Source: Lachnospiraceae bacterium | GTDB lineage: Bacteria; Bacillota; Clostridia; Lachnospirales; Lachnospiraceae | DNA: 57,317 nt | Direction of reading: 5' to 3' | NCBI GenBank assembly: GCA_017622575.1 | Contig: JAGAQU010000087.1 | Location: 1-57,317, forward strand | Shown here: positions 1-9,186 of the stretch, piece by piece | Position numbering within the stretch: the stretch's first letter is position 1 | How the letters are laid out: every line of letters begins with the position of its first letter | Notes under the pieces: generated by a model | What the model saw: the letters and a program-made list of their open reading frames with translations, nothing else | Database searches by the model: none | Told to the model about the DNA's origin: nothing | Translations under genes and position numbers: made by a program

Positions 1-41
1 AGCCAGTTTGCACGCCGAACATCATGTGTAGATTGATCCAT
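1..41 (-). CDS. IS66-family accessory protein (OrfA/TnpA-like), 5' end only
   Basis: An ATG at 41 on the minus strand is preceded by a strong AGGAGG ribosome site (52-57) and opens a reading frame that runs off the window edge. The 13 visible residues (MDQSTHDVRRANW) resemble the start of the small first protein of IS66-family elements in Lachnospiraceae. In that family this protein accompanies TnpB and the transposase but is not itself the transposase. The call rests on a short stretch recognised from memory. No terminal inverted repeat was identified. An AT-rich hairpin (AAAAACT/AGTTTTT, 61-77) lies just upstream of the ribosome site. Confidence 0.6.
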   Translation of the reverse strand, partial: MDQSTHDVRRANW

Positions 42-104
42 GATAGTTATACCTCCTCTAAAAAACTACTAGTTTTTTCGTGTCCTTTAGAGTATTGCAC
101 AATC

Positions 105-182
105 ATGCTAACTATCCAAGGCGAAGGATTTGATGCTTACGTGGAATTCAAATCCGGGGTGAAAATTGATATTGAAGGGTAA
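105..182 (+). pseudogene. Possible 3' remnant of a recombinase gene
   Basis: A short open stretch ends at a TAA at 180-182 and encodes a tail containing VEFKSGVKIDIEG. This kind of 'FKSG-hydrophobic-acidic' ending is common at the C-terminus of Firmicutes serine recombinases, but the match is only about 15 residues long. There is no ribosome site, so it would be a gene end left after a rearrangement rather than a working gene. From 183 to 243 there is an imperfect GC-rich inverted repeat (about 201-239) that could be an old terminator. I see nothing else in 42-243. Confidence 0.25.
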
Positions 183-243
183 TGCCTATAAACGCAAATG
201 GCTCCTCACCACTGGAATTGAATCCGGCGCTGGGGAGTCTTGC

Positions 244-930
244 TTAATTATTATGCGAATAAAAATCTATGATGGGTACATTTTTTTCAATAAGATAATT
301 TCCAATTCCCAATTCCAAGTCTCCAACTGAACGATGCCCAAGTATATCTGATGTCATTGGAAATATCATTACAAAAGATTTATCCCATGATTCGCCAACC
401 TCTTTAACCAATACATCCGAACTTATCGGCTTTCCATCATCATTCTTACTATCAAAGTTAATGTCGAAACTTTTTGCTACAACACCCACGTGACCTTTTT
501 GTGTAAACTTCAGCCATATAAGATTCTTTGGTTCATCCGTATGAAAAACAGAGCTTATAACATCATACTTATAATCCCATTCCACATAGTCTCTTTTTTC
601 TTTATCGTATATTGGCGATTTCCAATTAAGCTGATTACAGATAATTCCATTGTCAATAATTGAGTGTATAGAATTATCAAGAACAATGGTATTGAATCTT
701 ACATTTTTTTCACAATATCCATTTGATGCCCTTAGTAATTCAATGAATTCATTCACATATGAAAAAACAATGCTAATTGGAGTAGGTGGAAGTTTTGACT
801 GTTTACTTGCCTCATCGTTTCTTAATGTATCCCCGTAGTATTTAAGTACACCTCGAAACTTTTTTTCACCTTTAGCGTTAGTATAAAACGCATCTTCCTT
901 TTTTGAAAAATATTTTTCTAAATCCATCAT
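244..930 (-). CDS. Hypothetical protein, partner of the upstream HEPN-like gene
   Basis: This is a soluble protein of about 228 residues with no signal peptide or membrane segment, and I do not recognise its family. The start at 930 is chosen because a GAGGTGA ribosome site lies about 7 bases upstream of an ATG-ATG pair; a longer frame from 987 has no ribosome site. It follows the HEPN-like gene by about 70 bases on the same strand, so the two are probably cotranscribed. Both are AT-rich compared with the restriction genes nearby, which fits separate acquisition. A role with the HEPN-like protein is inference from position only. Confidence 0.7.
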   Translation of the reverse strand: MMDLEKYFSKKEDAFYTNAKGEKKFRGVLKYYGDTLRNDEASKQSKLPPTPISIVFSYVNEFIELLRASNGYCEKNVRFNTIVLDNSIHSIIDNGIICNQLNWKSPIYDKEKRDYVEWDYKYDVISSVFHTDEPKNLIWLKFTQKGHVGVVAKSFDINFDSKNDDGKPISSDVLVKEVGESWDKSFVMIFPMTSDILGHRSVGDLELGIGNYLIEKNVPIIDFYSHNN

Positions 931-1000
931 TTTGAAGTCACCTCTTCTTTTTATGCATATTTCGTCGTCCGAAAAATACCCTCGCATAGTGTTGCCACAT

Positions 1001-2623
1001 TTATACCATTTTTTCTAAATTAGCATCCATAAAATTTATAAAATCAGTTGCGCAATTCAACAAATTTGAAAATGTTTCTGCATAATTTTCATTTTTCATA
1101 TCAAGTGTTTTAGTTATTTTTTGATAGCCTTTTCCTTTACGATGTCCTGTTCCACTTGAACGTAACTCTTGCAAATTCCTTAAGAACTTTATATGTTCAT
1201 CACTATTTTCAATATTTTTTTCAACTAGCCAAGCTTCTAATTTAGATATACTTCCCACCAATTTTTCATAACTTCCAGTCAACTGACTGATAATTTTCTT
1301 TTCATTCATAGAATCAATTAGTATTTTTACTAAAGACAGAACAAGCATATCCATCTCTGCAATTGAATTATTAACTGGTATTCGCAAAGTTTCAAAGTTA
1401 TACGCATCTTGCTCTGTTAATGGCAAAAATAATGGCCAACCTAACCTATCTTCATAAGCCCCGTTTACTCTCCTATATGTTCTTTTAAACACGAAATCTG
1501 GAGACTCAGAATCAGCTGCAATGCACATAAAATCTCTTTTTACTTTTGTAGGACTTAATTTACCGCCAACTGCTTTATTAAACCCTCTCCAGTAATGCTG
1601 CTCAGATTCACTTGGTAAATCTCTTCCTAAATCTCCTAAATATGCTGAAACATAATCAGGGTTACTATTATCAACATATATAGCCCACAGTACACCGCAT
1701 CGTATAATGCCATCCTCAATTTTATAAATCTCTGGCTTAGAATAATACTTATTTAAAACTGCAGCATCGAAATAAACTGGTGTTAGATAATGAGGGGCTG
1801 TTGGATTAGCACCGTAATAGTTACTCAAGCAGCTTGGATTACAAGTATGACGTATTTCTTTTCCATTTTCATCTATTCCAATAATGAAATCGACATAGTT
1901 TTTTTCTTCATTGTATGACCATATAATACTATCACATAAACTACAACCAAAAATTACATTTTTACCAAAAATGTATGAATAATTTTCTCTTTTGGTTCCA
2001 GTAGATGTATTTCCAATGTTCAGTGTGTAAAATATTGAATTTTCATCATTTCTGTACACTAATTCATCCTCTGCAACTTTTTTTGATGCATCAAGAGCTA
2101 CACATCTGCTGTCAATATGAATAATCAATGCTTTTTCTTTTACAGCTAAATATGTCTTTAAATATCTTTTATGTATAGTAATGTATCCATTATCATTCAT
2201 TTTAACAACAGTAAGTCCTTCACCATCAGAAACGTCAACATATTCATTTTTTTGTGAATTAAAATATAGATTAAACAACAGTCTAAATTCTTCTGCAACT
2301 TCAATCGAATCTGCTGCTACCCCATTGAAATTTCTTCTAATGATAAGAGGTTCATAACCCTCACCATTTCCCCAGCGATGATACACTTTTTCATCATTTT
2401 CCCACGAACCATATACTGTTATTCCCGGCTCCATTGAATGAGCATTATACGTGTCGTTCTCCATATCTGCTTCAACAGCATCAATCGGAAGCAAAAAACT
2501 TTGAACATACACATCATATTTTTTATCAACTCTGTTTCCCGAAACTGGAACCATAATTTCAGCATCTAATCCATCTTCTATCCATTCACGTATATCCACT
2601 TGATACAAATAATTTTTATCCAT
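1001..2623 (-). CDS. Large protein with HEPN-like C-terminal domain
   Basis: This protein of about 540 residues has a long N-terminal region rich in predicted beta strands and aromatic residues. The C-terminal ~110 residues are helical and carry LRSSGTGH, an R-x5-H arrangement that matches the R-x4-6-H catalytic motif of HEPN ribonucleases (Arg about 488, His about 494). HEPN proteins with that motif are commonly RNases in toxin-antitoxin and abortive-infection systems. Start 2623 was chosen because a GGGAGG site lies about 10 bases upstream; frames starting further out overlap that site. The downstream gene (244-930) is its likely partner. The N-terminal region was not recognised; an ApeA-like layout is possible but unproven. 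Confidence 0.6.
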   Translation of the reverse strand: MDKNYLYQVDIREWIEDGLDAEIMVPVSGNRVDKKYDVYVQSFLLPIDAVEADMENDTYNAHSMEPGITVYGSWENDEKVYHRWGNGEGYEPLIIRRNFNGVAADSIEVAEEFRLLFNLYFNSQKNEYVDVSDGEGLTVVKMNDNGYITIHKRYLKTYLAVKEKALIIHIDSRCVALDASKKVAEDELVYRNDENSIFYTLNIGNTSTGTKRENYSYIFGKNVIFGCSLCDSIIWSYNEEKNYVDFIIGIDENGKEIRHTCNPSCLSNYYGANPTAPHYLTPVYFDAAVLNKYYSKPEIYKIEDGIIRCGVLWAIYVDNSNPDYVSAYLGDLGRDLPSESEQHYWRGFNKAVGGKLSPTKVKRDFMCIAADSESPDFVFKRTYRRVNGAYEDRLGWPLFLPLTEQDAYNFETLRIPVNNSIAEMDMLVLSLVKILIDSMNEKKIISQLTGSYEKLVGSISKLEAWLVEKNIENSDEHIKFLRNLQELRSSGTGHRKGKGYQKITKTLDMKNENYAETFSNLLNCATDFINFMDANLEKMV

Positions 2624-2806
2624 AAAAACCATTCCTCCCATAATCTCTAATCCACTCACTCAATTTGTGTCATCTAATCCGAGGTTACAACCTAACACAC
2701 ATTTTCGCAGTAGATAAATTCCCATATAATAAAACCGAGCATTTTCAGCAGTCAGGCTTCTTGTCCCAACTTCCGAAAAGCCCGGAAATATGCCATTTTA
2801 TGGCTC

Positions 2807-2881
2807 TTATTTATCTTTTTTAGACATCAAAACTACCGTCTCAACATGGCTCGATTGCTCCAGATTGATGTCAAGTGTGTA
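2807..2881 (-). pseudogene. Orphan 3' end resembling rlmD, with integration-site-like core
   Basis: The minus strand here reads ...SSHVETVVLMSKKDK followed by a stop. This is the usual way RlmD/TrmA-type methyltransferases end (compare HVETVCLLS in the rlmD gene at 26.7 kb). Only about 25 residues are open, preceded by in-frame stops further upstream, so there is no gene attached. The segment 2823-2843 matches 19808-19828 at 18 of 21 positions and shares the octamer GAGACGGT (minus strand, 2842-2835) with rlmD. I read it as a displaced rlmD 3' end at the far side of integrated DNA. Confidence 0.5.
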
Positions 2882-3085
2882 GCCAAATCCGCGTTCGTTC
2901 GCGGGAATTTATCAAAGCGTGTTTTTGCCGTAAAACACACCGATTTTTACCCCTGTACGTTCTCGGAAACAGGTCAAAGGCCTTGCTCCTACTTATAATA
3001 TGCAAACGCACAGATTCGCCGACCGCTTCAAGGCTTCGCTCTGAGGGAACAAGTCTAAAATCCCATCGCCTCAACATTAGAATCC
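2882..3085. other. Non-coding stretch with two small hairpins
   Basis: No gene is supported here; short open frames on both strands lack ribosome sites and family resemblance. Two perfect small hairpins are visible: CCGCG/CGCGG with a 6-base loop (2889-2904) and GTGTTTT/AAAACAC with a 6-base loop (2919-2938). Neither is followed by a clean T-run. The stretch lies between the PD-(D/E)XK-like gene that ends the restriction operon and the orphan rlmD-like tail, so it is probably the end region of an inserted element. Confidence 0.4.
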
Positions 3086-3628
3086 TTATACATCAGGTTT
3101 TTCTCCAAATTCGAATCTTGCCTTTCCTGCTGCAATCGCAGCAACCGCAACTTCCTCTTCCGTCTTATCAGGAACAACCCATAAGCCCTTTACAAATCTG
3201 GAATAGTACTCATCCTCTATAAGCTCCTTGGGGACTTGAATGCGAAAATTGTCTGGATATTTTTCGGACGGCCACTCCCAGACATATTCCAGTATTCCCA
3301 AAAAATCTCCGACGCGTATGGCGCATAAATTCGGCGACCCAATAAGGACTGAGTACTTTATATTCTCATTATCAAGTCTGCGACAGAATTCTTCGCACTT
3401 TTTTATTTCGTCCAAACTCAACGGTTTGCCTTTGATCTCGAACCACCTATTCAAGCTTGGAATATAAAAGTCCGGAAGATATCTGGTTCCATCCATTTCA
3501 AAGCCTTCGATCTCATATTCATAAGTCAGGCCGATAGCATTGAAAAAGACTGCCCATCGTGCTTCAAGCCGACTGCGAAATCTGTGTCCATCATACTCAG
3601 TTTCGATTGCTTTTATATCATTATTCAT
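3086..3628 (-). CDS. PD-(D/E)XK nuclease-like protein
   Basis: This protein of about 180 residues carries the signature of a small PD-(D/E)XK-type nuclease family: RSRLEARWAVFF, then YLPDFYIP, then WFEIKGK. This supplies the Glu, Asp and Glu-x-Lys expected at such an active site. Similar stand-alone proteins occur widely in phages and mobile elements. The start at 3628 has GGAGG about 11 bases upstream; an alternative start at 3670 would overlap the preceding gene by 13 bases. It is the last gene of the restriction operon, so a nuclease role in defence is plausible, but the substrate is unknown. Confidence 0.65.
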   Translation of the reverse strand: MNNDIKAIETEYDGHRFRSRLEARWAVFFNAIGLTYEYEIEGFEMDGTRYLPDFYIPSLNRWFEIKGKPLSLDEIKKCEEFCRRLDNENIKYSVLIGSPNLCAIRVGDFLGILEYVWEWPSEKYPDNFRIQVPKELIEDEYYSRFVKGLWVVPDKTEEEVAVAAIAAGKARFEFGEKPDV

Positions 3629-3657
3629 CGAAAAACTAACCTCCACATCTGCAGATG

Positions 3658-4068
3658 TCACCCAATCCATTCTCCGGTCTCAAGATTCACGAATTCTTCC
3701 AGCTTGATATCGGAATGGTAATCATCGCCATATTCACCAGCAAGTGTCTGCGTATCATGTTTGAATGATATGTTGTACAGCTTGCCTTTTTTCGTTTTAC
3801 GGATCAGGTCATTCTTGATGAAAAATTCAATGACGCGTCTATGGCCTTCAAGATCGTCATCATTCAGGTAAAAGCAAGAAACACCATCGTCTGCATTACT
3901 GTGTTTACATTCTTCAACGATATTCTGTTCAATTGCCTCTCTACATATTTTTTCTACAAACTGCCTATCTCCGAAAAAATACATCCATTTTCCAACTTTT
4001 GTTTCATCGAAATGTGGATCTGTATCGGCGAGGTAGTACACCCATGCTGGATTTTTGACAACTCTCAT
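3658..4068 (-). CDS. Hypothetical protein in the restriction operon
   Basis: This is a 136-residue acidic soluble protein that I do not recognise. It has no membrane segment, signal peptide or cysteine cluster. The start is well defined: a GGAGGTGA site lies 7 bases before the ATG at 4068 and overlaps the 3' end region of the DUF262 gene, 12 bases away. It sits between that gene and the PD-(D/E)XK-like gene on one strand with minimal spacing, so it is almost certainly cotranscribed with them. The middle of the protein contains a VIEFFIKNDLI helix followed by basic residues, which could be a small winged-helix-like fold, but this is a guess. Confidence 0.7.
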   Translation of the reverse strand: MRVVKNPAWVYYLADTDPHFDETKVGKWMYFFGDRQFVEKICREAIEQNIVEECKHSNADDGVSCFYLNDDDLEGHRRVIEFFIKNDLIRKTKKGKLYNISFKHDTQTLAGEYGDDYHSDIKLEEFVNLETGEWIG

Positions 4069-4080
4069 CCGATCACCTCC

Positions 4081-6609
4081 TCATCCCTTGATAAACGGCA
4101 CAATCACATCGTAGAATTTCTTCGTCCAATCAGCATGGAAGTTAGCCATCTGGAGCCAATCGGTCTCATTCTCGATGCTGACGTTATTCAGCTGAATGAA
4201 GACCTTAGAGGATTTGATGTCGTCGCCACGGTTCCACTGGAGCGTCGTGCCCAGCGCAGATTCTATTTCTGCTTTATGTGTATACAGGCTATCGAAGGCA
4301 GCCTTGTTTTCTTGCTTATTGCCTCTACCAAATACGACCTCTGCCCGCGCTGCATCAAAGTTTGCTACGCAGCAAAGATAGAAGCCACCTATACCAAAGA
4401 AGCCATTGATCCAGTTATCCCTTGACGGATTAACATTAGAGAAGGAACCGTCCTCGCCGTGCGCCTTCTGGATAATCGGAAGCGCGTATGTCCAGTATTT
4501 TCTCCGGAGCTCATATCGGCTGCCCGGCTCGTCCTCATTGGCCTCGTTTTCATCACGCAGGTAAAATACCAAATCTGCCGGATCTTCATCGTACAGTTTG
4601 AAAAGACGACTCAGGACAGACAGCTTGCTCTGCGTGCTGGTGTTTGTCCAAACATAGATGCCATCGCCAATCTCAAGCGACTTCGTGAATGCATCCTGAT
4701 TTGTATTGAAGTGGAGAGCTATGTTCTCCTCCTCCGACATGGCCAGCTTAGTAATAATGGCCTTATCCTCGGCATACAGAATTTGAATAACCTTCTGGAA
4801 CATTTCAACCCAGCTCGTTACCGGCTGCTCAGTGTTCTTAAAGGTAAACTTCGCAATCAGTCGTCCGGTCAGCTCACCCTCATCCTCAAGCGTATAAGTG
4901 TCAAGCTGCTTTTCTTCCGGTTTGTAATCTGTGACAGGTGCTGCCCAGATTGACAGTGCTCGACCCATGAGATATTCGCTGCGCTCTTCCAGCTCCGCCA
5001 GCGTCCACTTGTCCTTTTTTGCAATCCAAGTATTCATGCGGATACCACTGTCATCGAAACCGTTCTGCATGGTTTTCTTTTCAGTGAAAGAGCTATTGCT
5101 ATATTTCGAGTTGTAGGCCGTCAGCGTAAGATTTGCCATGCGATGCAACCACAGCTCATGTATCTGCTCATAATCATCGCCCAGCTCCTTCTGCCATACT
5201 GGCGTTAGATGCTGAGGCATAATGTGCTCAATCGAATAGGTGCCGTCGTCACAGTGACGGTATACATCCTTATCCTCCGAAGTGCCGAAGTTCTCGAAAC
5301 GCTCAAGAATGTATATCTTATTCTTGCTGTTCATCAGATAAACCGGACGTTCCTCAAATGCCGCCTTAAACTCCACATCGTCCGGGAAGCGGGCACGCTC
5401 TTTCTTGGAAAGAAGTGCATACTTGAGCTTCTCGACATAGTCATCCTCGGTACCATCGTATCGTATGATCTCTCGGTGCAGCATGAGGAAGATTTTATTA
5501 AGGGCATTTGTCGGCAGATCACACATCGTCCTGCGGAACAGGTAATTCTCTGTCGTCAGGAAAATCTCAGTGACCTGTGTCAACGTCAGTTTGTTTTCGT
5601 TATATAGACGCAGCACTTCGAGAAAGTACGGCCTTGTTACCGTCGTCTCCAGACGGTTCAGTCGGTCAATGCAGGCGTCAAGGGCAGCACTGCCGGAATT
5701 ACCATCAAGGAGAATCTGGTACCGCTTTGCATAGGCCAGCATCTCAGCAAGGAGTGGTTCTGTTTCGATTTTTCCAAGCTCCACAAAGTCCTTAAAATTG
5801 ATGTAGATTTTCTTCTGTTGCGGGATGGCCTGCTGTTTCACACTCAGGTAATCCCGGATGAAAGCACTCACATCATACTTCGTGCAGACCTCGATCTTAT
5901 TCCAGTATTTTTCATAATAATCCTCCTGCTCCTTAGAAGGCAAGCCCATCAGTATGAAGTTTCTGATCTTATCACCTTCGCTAAGGTCAAGACCGGTCGA
6001 GTTCAGGCTCTCAAAAATGAGCTGCGGATTGTCGTCCATATCCAGCCGGATGTTTATAATCTCCAGACAGCAGATCGCATCGTAAAGCTGATCGATGGTG
6101 ATTTCCTGTTTCTGAATGCGGTCATAAAAATAATCGTAGTTCACAGTCAGATTGGATTCGCGGATATGCTCCGTAGGATCAGAGAACAGCTTCCCAAAAG
6201 CAGTCTGGTCATTCTTTACCGGTTTGAGCTTGATACGGGTATCCTCCGGCTTCCACTTATCCACGAGGTATTCCTCAAAAATCCGCTGCTTCAGATTAGC
6301 AGTCTCCGGCACAATGACACCCTTATCAATCAAGTTATACATAGCAAGGAACAACAGCGATACTGTCGTAAGGCGCTGCTGGCCGTCGATAATCAGGAAC
6401 TCCTCATTGTGCCCGTCGGGATTATAAACGGAAACAAGGCTACCGAAGAAGTGACTCTTCCGATGCCCCTTAATGATTTTTACAAGGTCATCGTACAGCT
6501 GCTTGCAGTTTTCAGTTTTCCAGTCGTAGTTTCTCTGGTAAACCGGAATGACAAACCGCTTGTCTGAGCCTTCCATGTATTTAACGAATTTGCATTCTGA
6601 ACCTTTCAT
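4081..6609 (-). CDS. DUF262/DUF1524 protein (GmrSD-like) with DUF4268-like tail
   Basis: This 842-residue protein has three visible parts. Residues 1-250 are a DUF262 (ParB/GmrS-like) domain with VYQRNYDW and IIDGQQRLTT (Asp75-Arg79), the nucleotide-hydrolysing motif of the family. Residues about 420-530 are a DUF1524 His-Me/HNH nuclease with EHIMPQH (461-467) and the conserved NLT...YN segment (493-500). The last ~140 residues resemble DUF4268, ending KKFYDVIVPF. In characterised GmrSD, SspE and BrxU proteins the first domain controls DNA cleavage by the second, often against modified DNA. Here it is 21 bases downstream of the metalloprotease fusion in the type I operon, so it probably adds a second restriction activity. 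Both active-site motifs look intact. Confidence 0.85.
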   Translation of the reverse strand: MKGSECKFVKYMEGSDKRFVIPVYQRNYDWKTENCKQLYDDLVKIIKGHRKSHFFGSLVSVYNPDGHNEEFLIIDGQQRLTTVSLLFLAMYNLIDKGVIVPETANLKQRIFEEYLVDKWKPEDTRIKLKPVKNDQTAFGKLFSDPTEHIRESNLTVNYDYFYDRIQKQEITIDQLYDAICCLEIINIRLDMDDNPQLIFESLNSTGLDLSEGDKIRNFILMGLPSKEQEDYYEKYWNKIEVCTKYDVSAFIRDYLSVKQQAIPQQKKIYINFKDFVELGKIETEPLLAEMLAYAKRYQILLDGNSGSAALDACIDRLNRLETTVTRPYFLEVLRLYNENKLTLTQVTEIFLTTENYLFRRTMCDLPTNALNKIFLMLHREIIRYDGTEDDYVEKLKYALLSKKERARFPDDVEFKAAFEERPVYLMNSKNKIYILERFENFGTSEDKDVYRHCDDGTYSIEHIMPQHLTPVWQKELGDDYEQIHELWLHRMANLTLTAYNSKYSNSSFTEKKTMQNGFDDSGIRMNTWIAKKDKWTLAELEERSEYLMGRALSIWAAPVTDYKPEEKQLDTYTLEDEGELTGRLIAKFTFKNTEQPVTSWVEMFQKVIQILYAEDKAIITKLAMSEEENIALHFNTNQDAFTKSLEIGDGIYVWTNTSTQSKLSVLSRLFKLYDEDPADLVFYLRDENEANEDEPGSRYELRRKYWTYALPIIQKAHGEDGSFSNVNPSRDNWINGFFGIGGFYLCCVANFDAARAEVVFGRGNKQENKAAFDSLYTHKAEIESALGTTLQWNRGDDIKSSKVFIQLNNVSIENETDWLQMANFHADWTKKFYDVIVPFIKG

Positions 6610-6630
6610 TCCGCATCAATCCTCCTCGTC

Positions 6631-9186
6631 TTACTGAAGATCTGGATCACTCCCAAGAGGTGTAATTCCGTTTTCTTTGAGCATTTCATTTATTTCATAA
6701 ATCGTATTCTCAGCGCAGGCCGCTAAAACACATTGATAAACGTAACCTTCGTTTTTCATCGAATTCAATTTAAAATCCGTTTTACCGAGAAACATCTCAG
6801 CCTCTGGCAAAGGCAACTTCAGACCTACGCATAATGCAAGAACTGTCTGAACCGAAGTCGGGTATTCCTCATCATTTCTCAACCGCTGTATAGTCTTTTC
6901 GCCAACAAGCGAGCGGTCTGCCAATTGCTTATTTGAGAGCTTTTTCTCTTTTTGCAACGCGACCAGTGTCTCTGCAAAAGAGCCGGGATATCTGCGTAAT
7001 GCTTCAGAACGGCGCTTTGCGTTCTTGATCTGATCAAGAAGTGCCTTGTTGTGTGCATTAAGCTCGAAGGAATACTCGACCTGATTTTCAACTGGCGCTG
7101 AATTACGCATAAACTGCGTGTAATACCTCGCCCCTTGATATTTCGATTGATAACTATATCCCTTCGAGAAGACGACGCAGCATTCATCCATGTGCGAGAG
7201 CGCATATTCTGACAGCGTAGCATTCCCGGACTGATCTCTCGCTATGTATTTCTCGTTATTGAGAACGAGATGACGATCTGCAAAAATAAACTGTCCGCTG
7301 TCAATCAGCTTCTTAAACTCACGGTCAAAGCAGTATGCCTTAAACAAATCGGCATAGGGAATAGTGAATGTCTGATTCTTATCCAAGGCACCGGCTTCAA
7401 ATGAATATCCGCGAACATACTGACCATCCACAAACGGATATGCACCCTCAGCTTTGGAATACCCCAGATCCATCAGGCGAACCTTGGCTGCCTGCCTCGA
7501 CACATCGAACAGCTCCGCAAGTTCATCAATGACATTCTCATAGGCTGCAATGCTCGCATCATCAGCCCCGCCATAAGCTGCAAGAAGCTGTTCTACCTTC
7601 AAGCGCGTCGTTTTCGCAGGCATCAAGATTCTCGGAGCGACACCTTTGGCTTGCCACTCCATCCAGTCTACGGCCTTCCATTTATCTGAATCAGTTGTGT
7701 TTGCAGCTATTTGGCACTGGATAGCCCTTCCAAGATTATCGTTAGCACCTATCATTTTCATCAACACATGATAAGGCTGATGACGGTACCAGTGGAAACA
7801 TTCATGAGCCAGAGTAGTGCGCTTTGTTCCTACAGATCTTTCATAGGAGACACGCGGATCAAGATAAACGGTTCCTCGTTTGGCATTGCGAATTGTAATC
7901 TTCCGGTGCTTATCGAGAACATTCCCGTTATCAAATATGATAGTCCCAAAGTAAGTAAGATCATCTGACAGAGGAACATCTTCGATAACCTGTAGTTTCA
8001 TATCGCTGGCTATTGTCTCGATTGGAACCCTCATCGGTTTATCCAGTGCTTCCGGACAATACCTTGTCAGGAACTTCTCAGCCTCGCCTTCAAACTGGTC
8101 GCGAGAGATAATAGGTACCAGCTCTCCGGACAGACGGTCATTATCAGATTCCTCTTGCGGCTCACAATTACCAACAGACATGATCCGGAACCCGCTCATA
8201 TCGATGCCAAGAGTAACCTGACAATGGATCTTAAGCCAGCGCTCATTAAAATATCCCTTGCGAGATGCGGATGGCATTTCGACATCGCATGATGCAATTA
8301 CATCGAAAGCAATCACGCCATCCTCCGGCTGTTCAATATGGATAACATTCTCGATTTCCATATCAATGACCGATAGTCTTTTCGTGTCACCAGAATGATC
8401 CTCTTGAATATAAGCTATGGCCGCATCCCGGATGTCGTCATAACGAGATTGGTCGATCAGTTTCTGCAGTGGGCTTTCATCCTGCGCTTCATAGTAGTCC
8501 AGTCTGCTGTCGTTGAGCTCTTTACGTATTTCACGCCAATTAGGCATGTGCCTATCCATGTGTGCGATGAATGTAGCATCATGCTTTCTTGTGATTAAAT
8601 GTGTAAGCTCATGCAAAATAATATAATCAAGGCAGGCATACGGTTTCTGGGCGAGCTGCAGGTTGAACCACAGCTTCTTTTTATCTGTGCTGCAGGCACC
8701 CCATTTTGTGACCATATATTTCGTTTGCCAAGAATCACATTTAAGTCCTGTCTGTGTCTCCCACTTAGGCAGACGCTTTTCTATTTCTTCCTTTAGGATC
8801 TTCCTATATTCCTCTTTCACATAAGCGTCTCGCTGTTTCACGGTACTTTTGGCGCTCATGGATAGAACAATATTCTGATTCTGAATCTCGAAGCTGTTCT
8901 TTTGATTGTCCGGCTTGAAGACAAGAAAGTATTGCTTCCCCCAGATATACATCGTCTCGCCGGAAACATACTGTCGCTTCGATGCTCTTGGCTGATCCTG
9001 AAACTGCGCAATAGCCCTCTTGATAAAGCCCAGCTGAGTTCTGGCATAAGCCTCTATAGCTTTATCGTCCACGGATAAAGGCGCAGAAATTACCACATGT
9101 CCATCCGGCGGCTTCACCTGAAGGTGCATATTCTTTATATTCTTTTTTTGCACATCAATCGGAATCCCGGAAATGACAATGCGCAT
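6631..9186 (-). CDS. YgjP/M48-like and ImmA/IrrE-like double metalloprotease with XRE helix-turn-helix
   Basis: This 851-residue protein joins three modules. The N-terminal ~230 residues match YgjP/DUF45-type metallopeptidases, with KWGACS (161-166) and the zinc motif HELTH (192-196) followed by His202. A second zinc motif, HECFH (461-465), sits in an ImmA/IrrE-like domain that ends with KGVAPRILMP. The C-terminus carries an XRE-type helix-turn-helix at about 738-800 (SNKQLADRSL...TIQRLR). Its ATG overlaps the hsdR stop by one base (TAATG), so it is translationally coupled to hsdR. YgjP-like genes often sit beside type I restriction genes. ImmA-type proteases cut repressors when a mobile element is induced. 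The combined role is unknown. Confidence 0.8.
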   Translation of the reverse strand: MRIVISGIPIDVQKKNIKNMHLQVKPPDGHVVISAPLSVDDKAIEAYARTQLGFIKRAIAQFQDQPRASKRQYVSGETMYIWGKQYFLVFKPDNQKNSFEIQNQNIVLSMSAKSTVKQRDAYVKEEYRKILKEEIEKRLPKWETQTGLKCDSWQTKYMVTKWGACSTDKKKLWFNLQLAQKPYACLDYIILHELTHLITRKHDATFIAHMDRHMPNWREIRKELNDSRLDYYEAQDESPLQKLIDQSRYDDIRDAAIAYIQEDHSGDTKRLSVIDMEIENVIHIEQPEDGVIAFDVIASCDVEMPSASRKGYFNERWLKIHCQVTLGIDMSGFRIMSVGNCEPQEESDNDRLSGELVPIISRDQFEGEAEKFLTRYCPEALDKPMRVPIETIASDMKLQVIEDVPLSDDLTYFGTIIFDNGNVLDKHRKITIRNAKRGTVYLDPRVSYERSVGTKRTTLAHECFHWYRHQPYHVLMKMIGANDNLGRAIQCQIAANTTDSDKWKAVDWMEWQAKGVAPRILMPAKTTRLKVEQLLAAYGGADDASIAAYENVIDELAELFDVSRQAAKVRLMDLGYSKAEGAYPFVDGQYVRGYSFEAGALDKNQTFTIPYADLFKAYCFDREFKKLIDSGQFIFADRHLVLNNEKYIARDQSGNATLSEYALSHMDECCVVFSKGYSYQSKYQGARYYTQFMRNSAPVENQVEYSFELNAHNKALLDQIKNAKRRSEALRRYPGSFAETLVALQKEKKLSNKQLADRSLVGEKTIQRLRNDEEYPTSVQTVLALCVGLKLPLPEAEMFLGKTDFKLNSMKNEGYVYQCVLAACAENTIYEINEMLKENGITPLGSDPDLQ

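Noticed and set aside
2871..3222. Small genes on both strands of 2871-3222
   Set aside because: No ribosome sites and no family resemblance; the plus-strand frame lies over the PD-(D/E)XK-like gene and non-coding hairpins.
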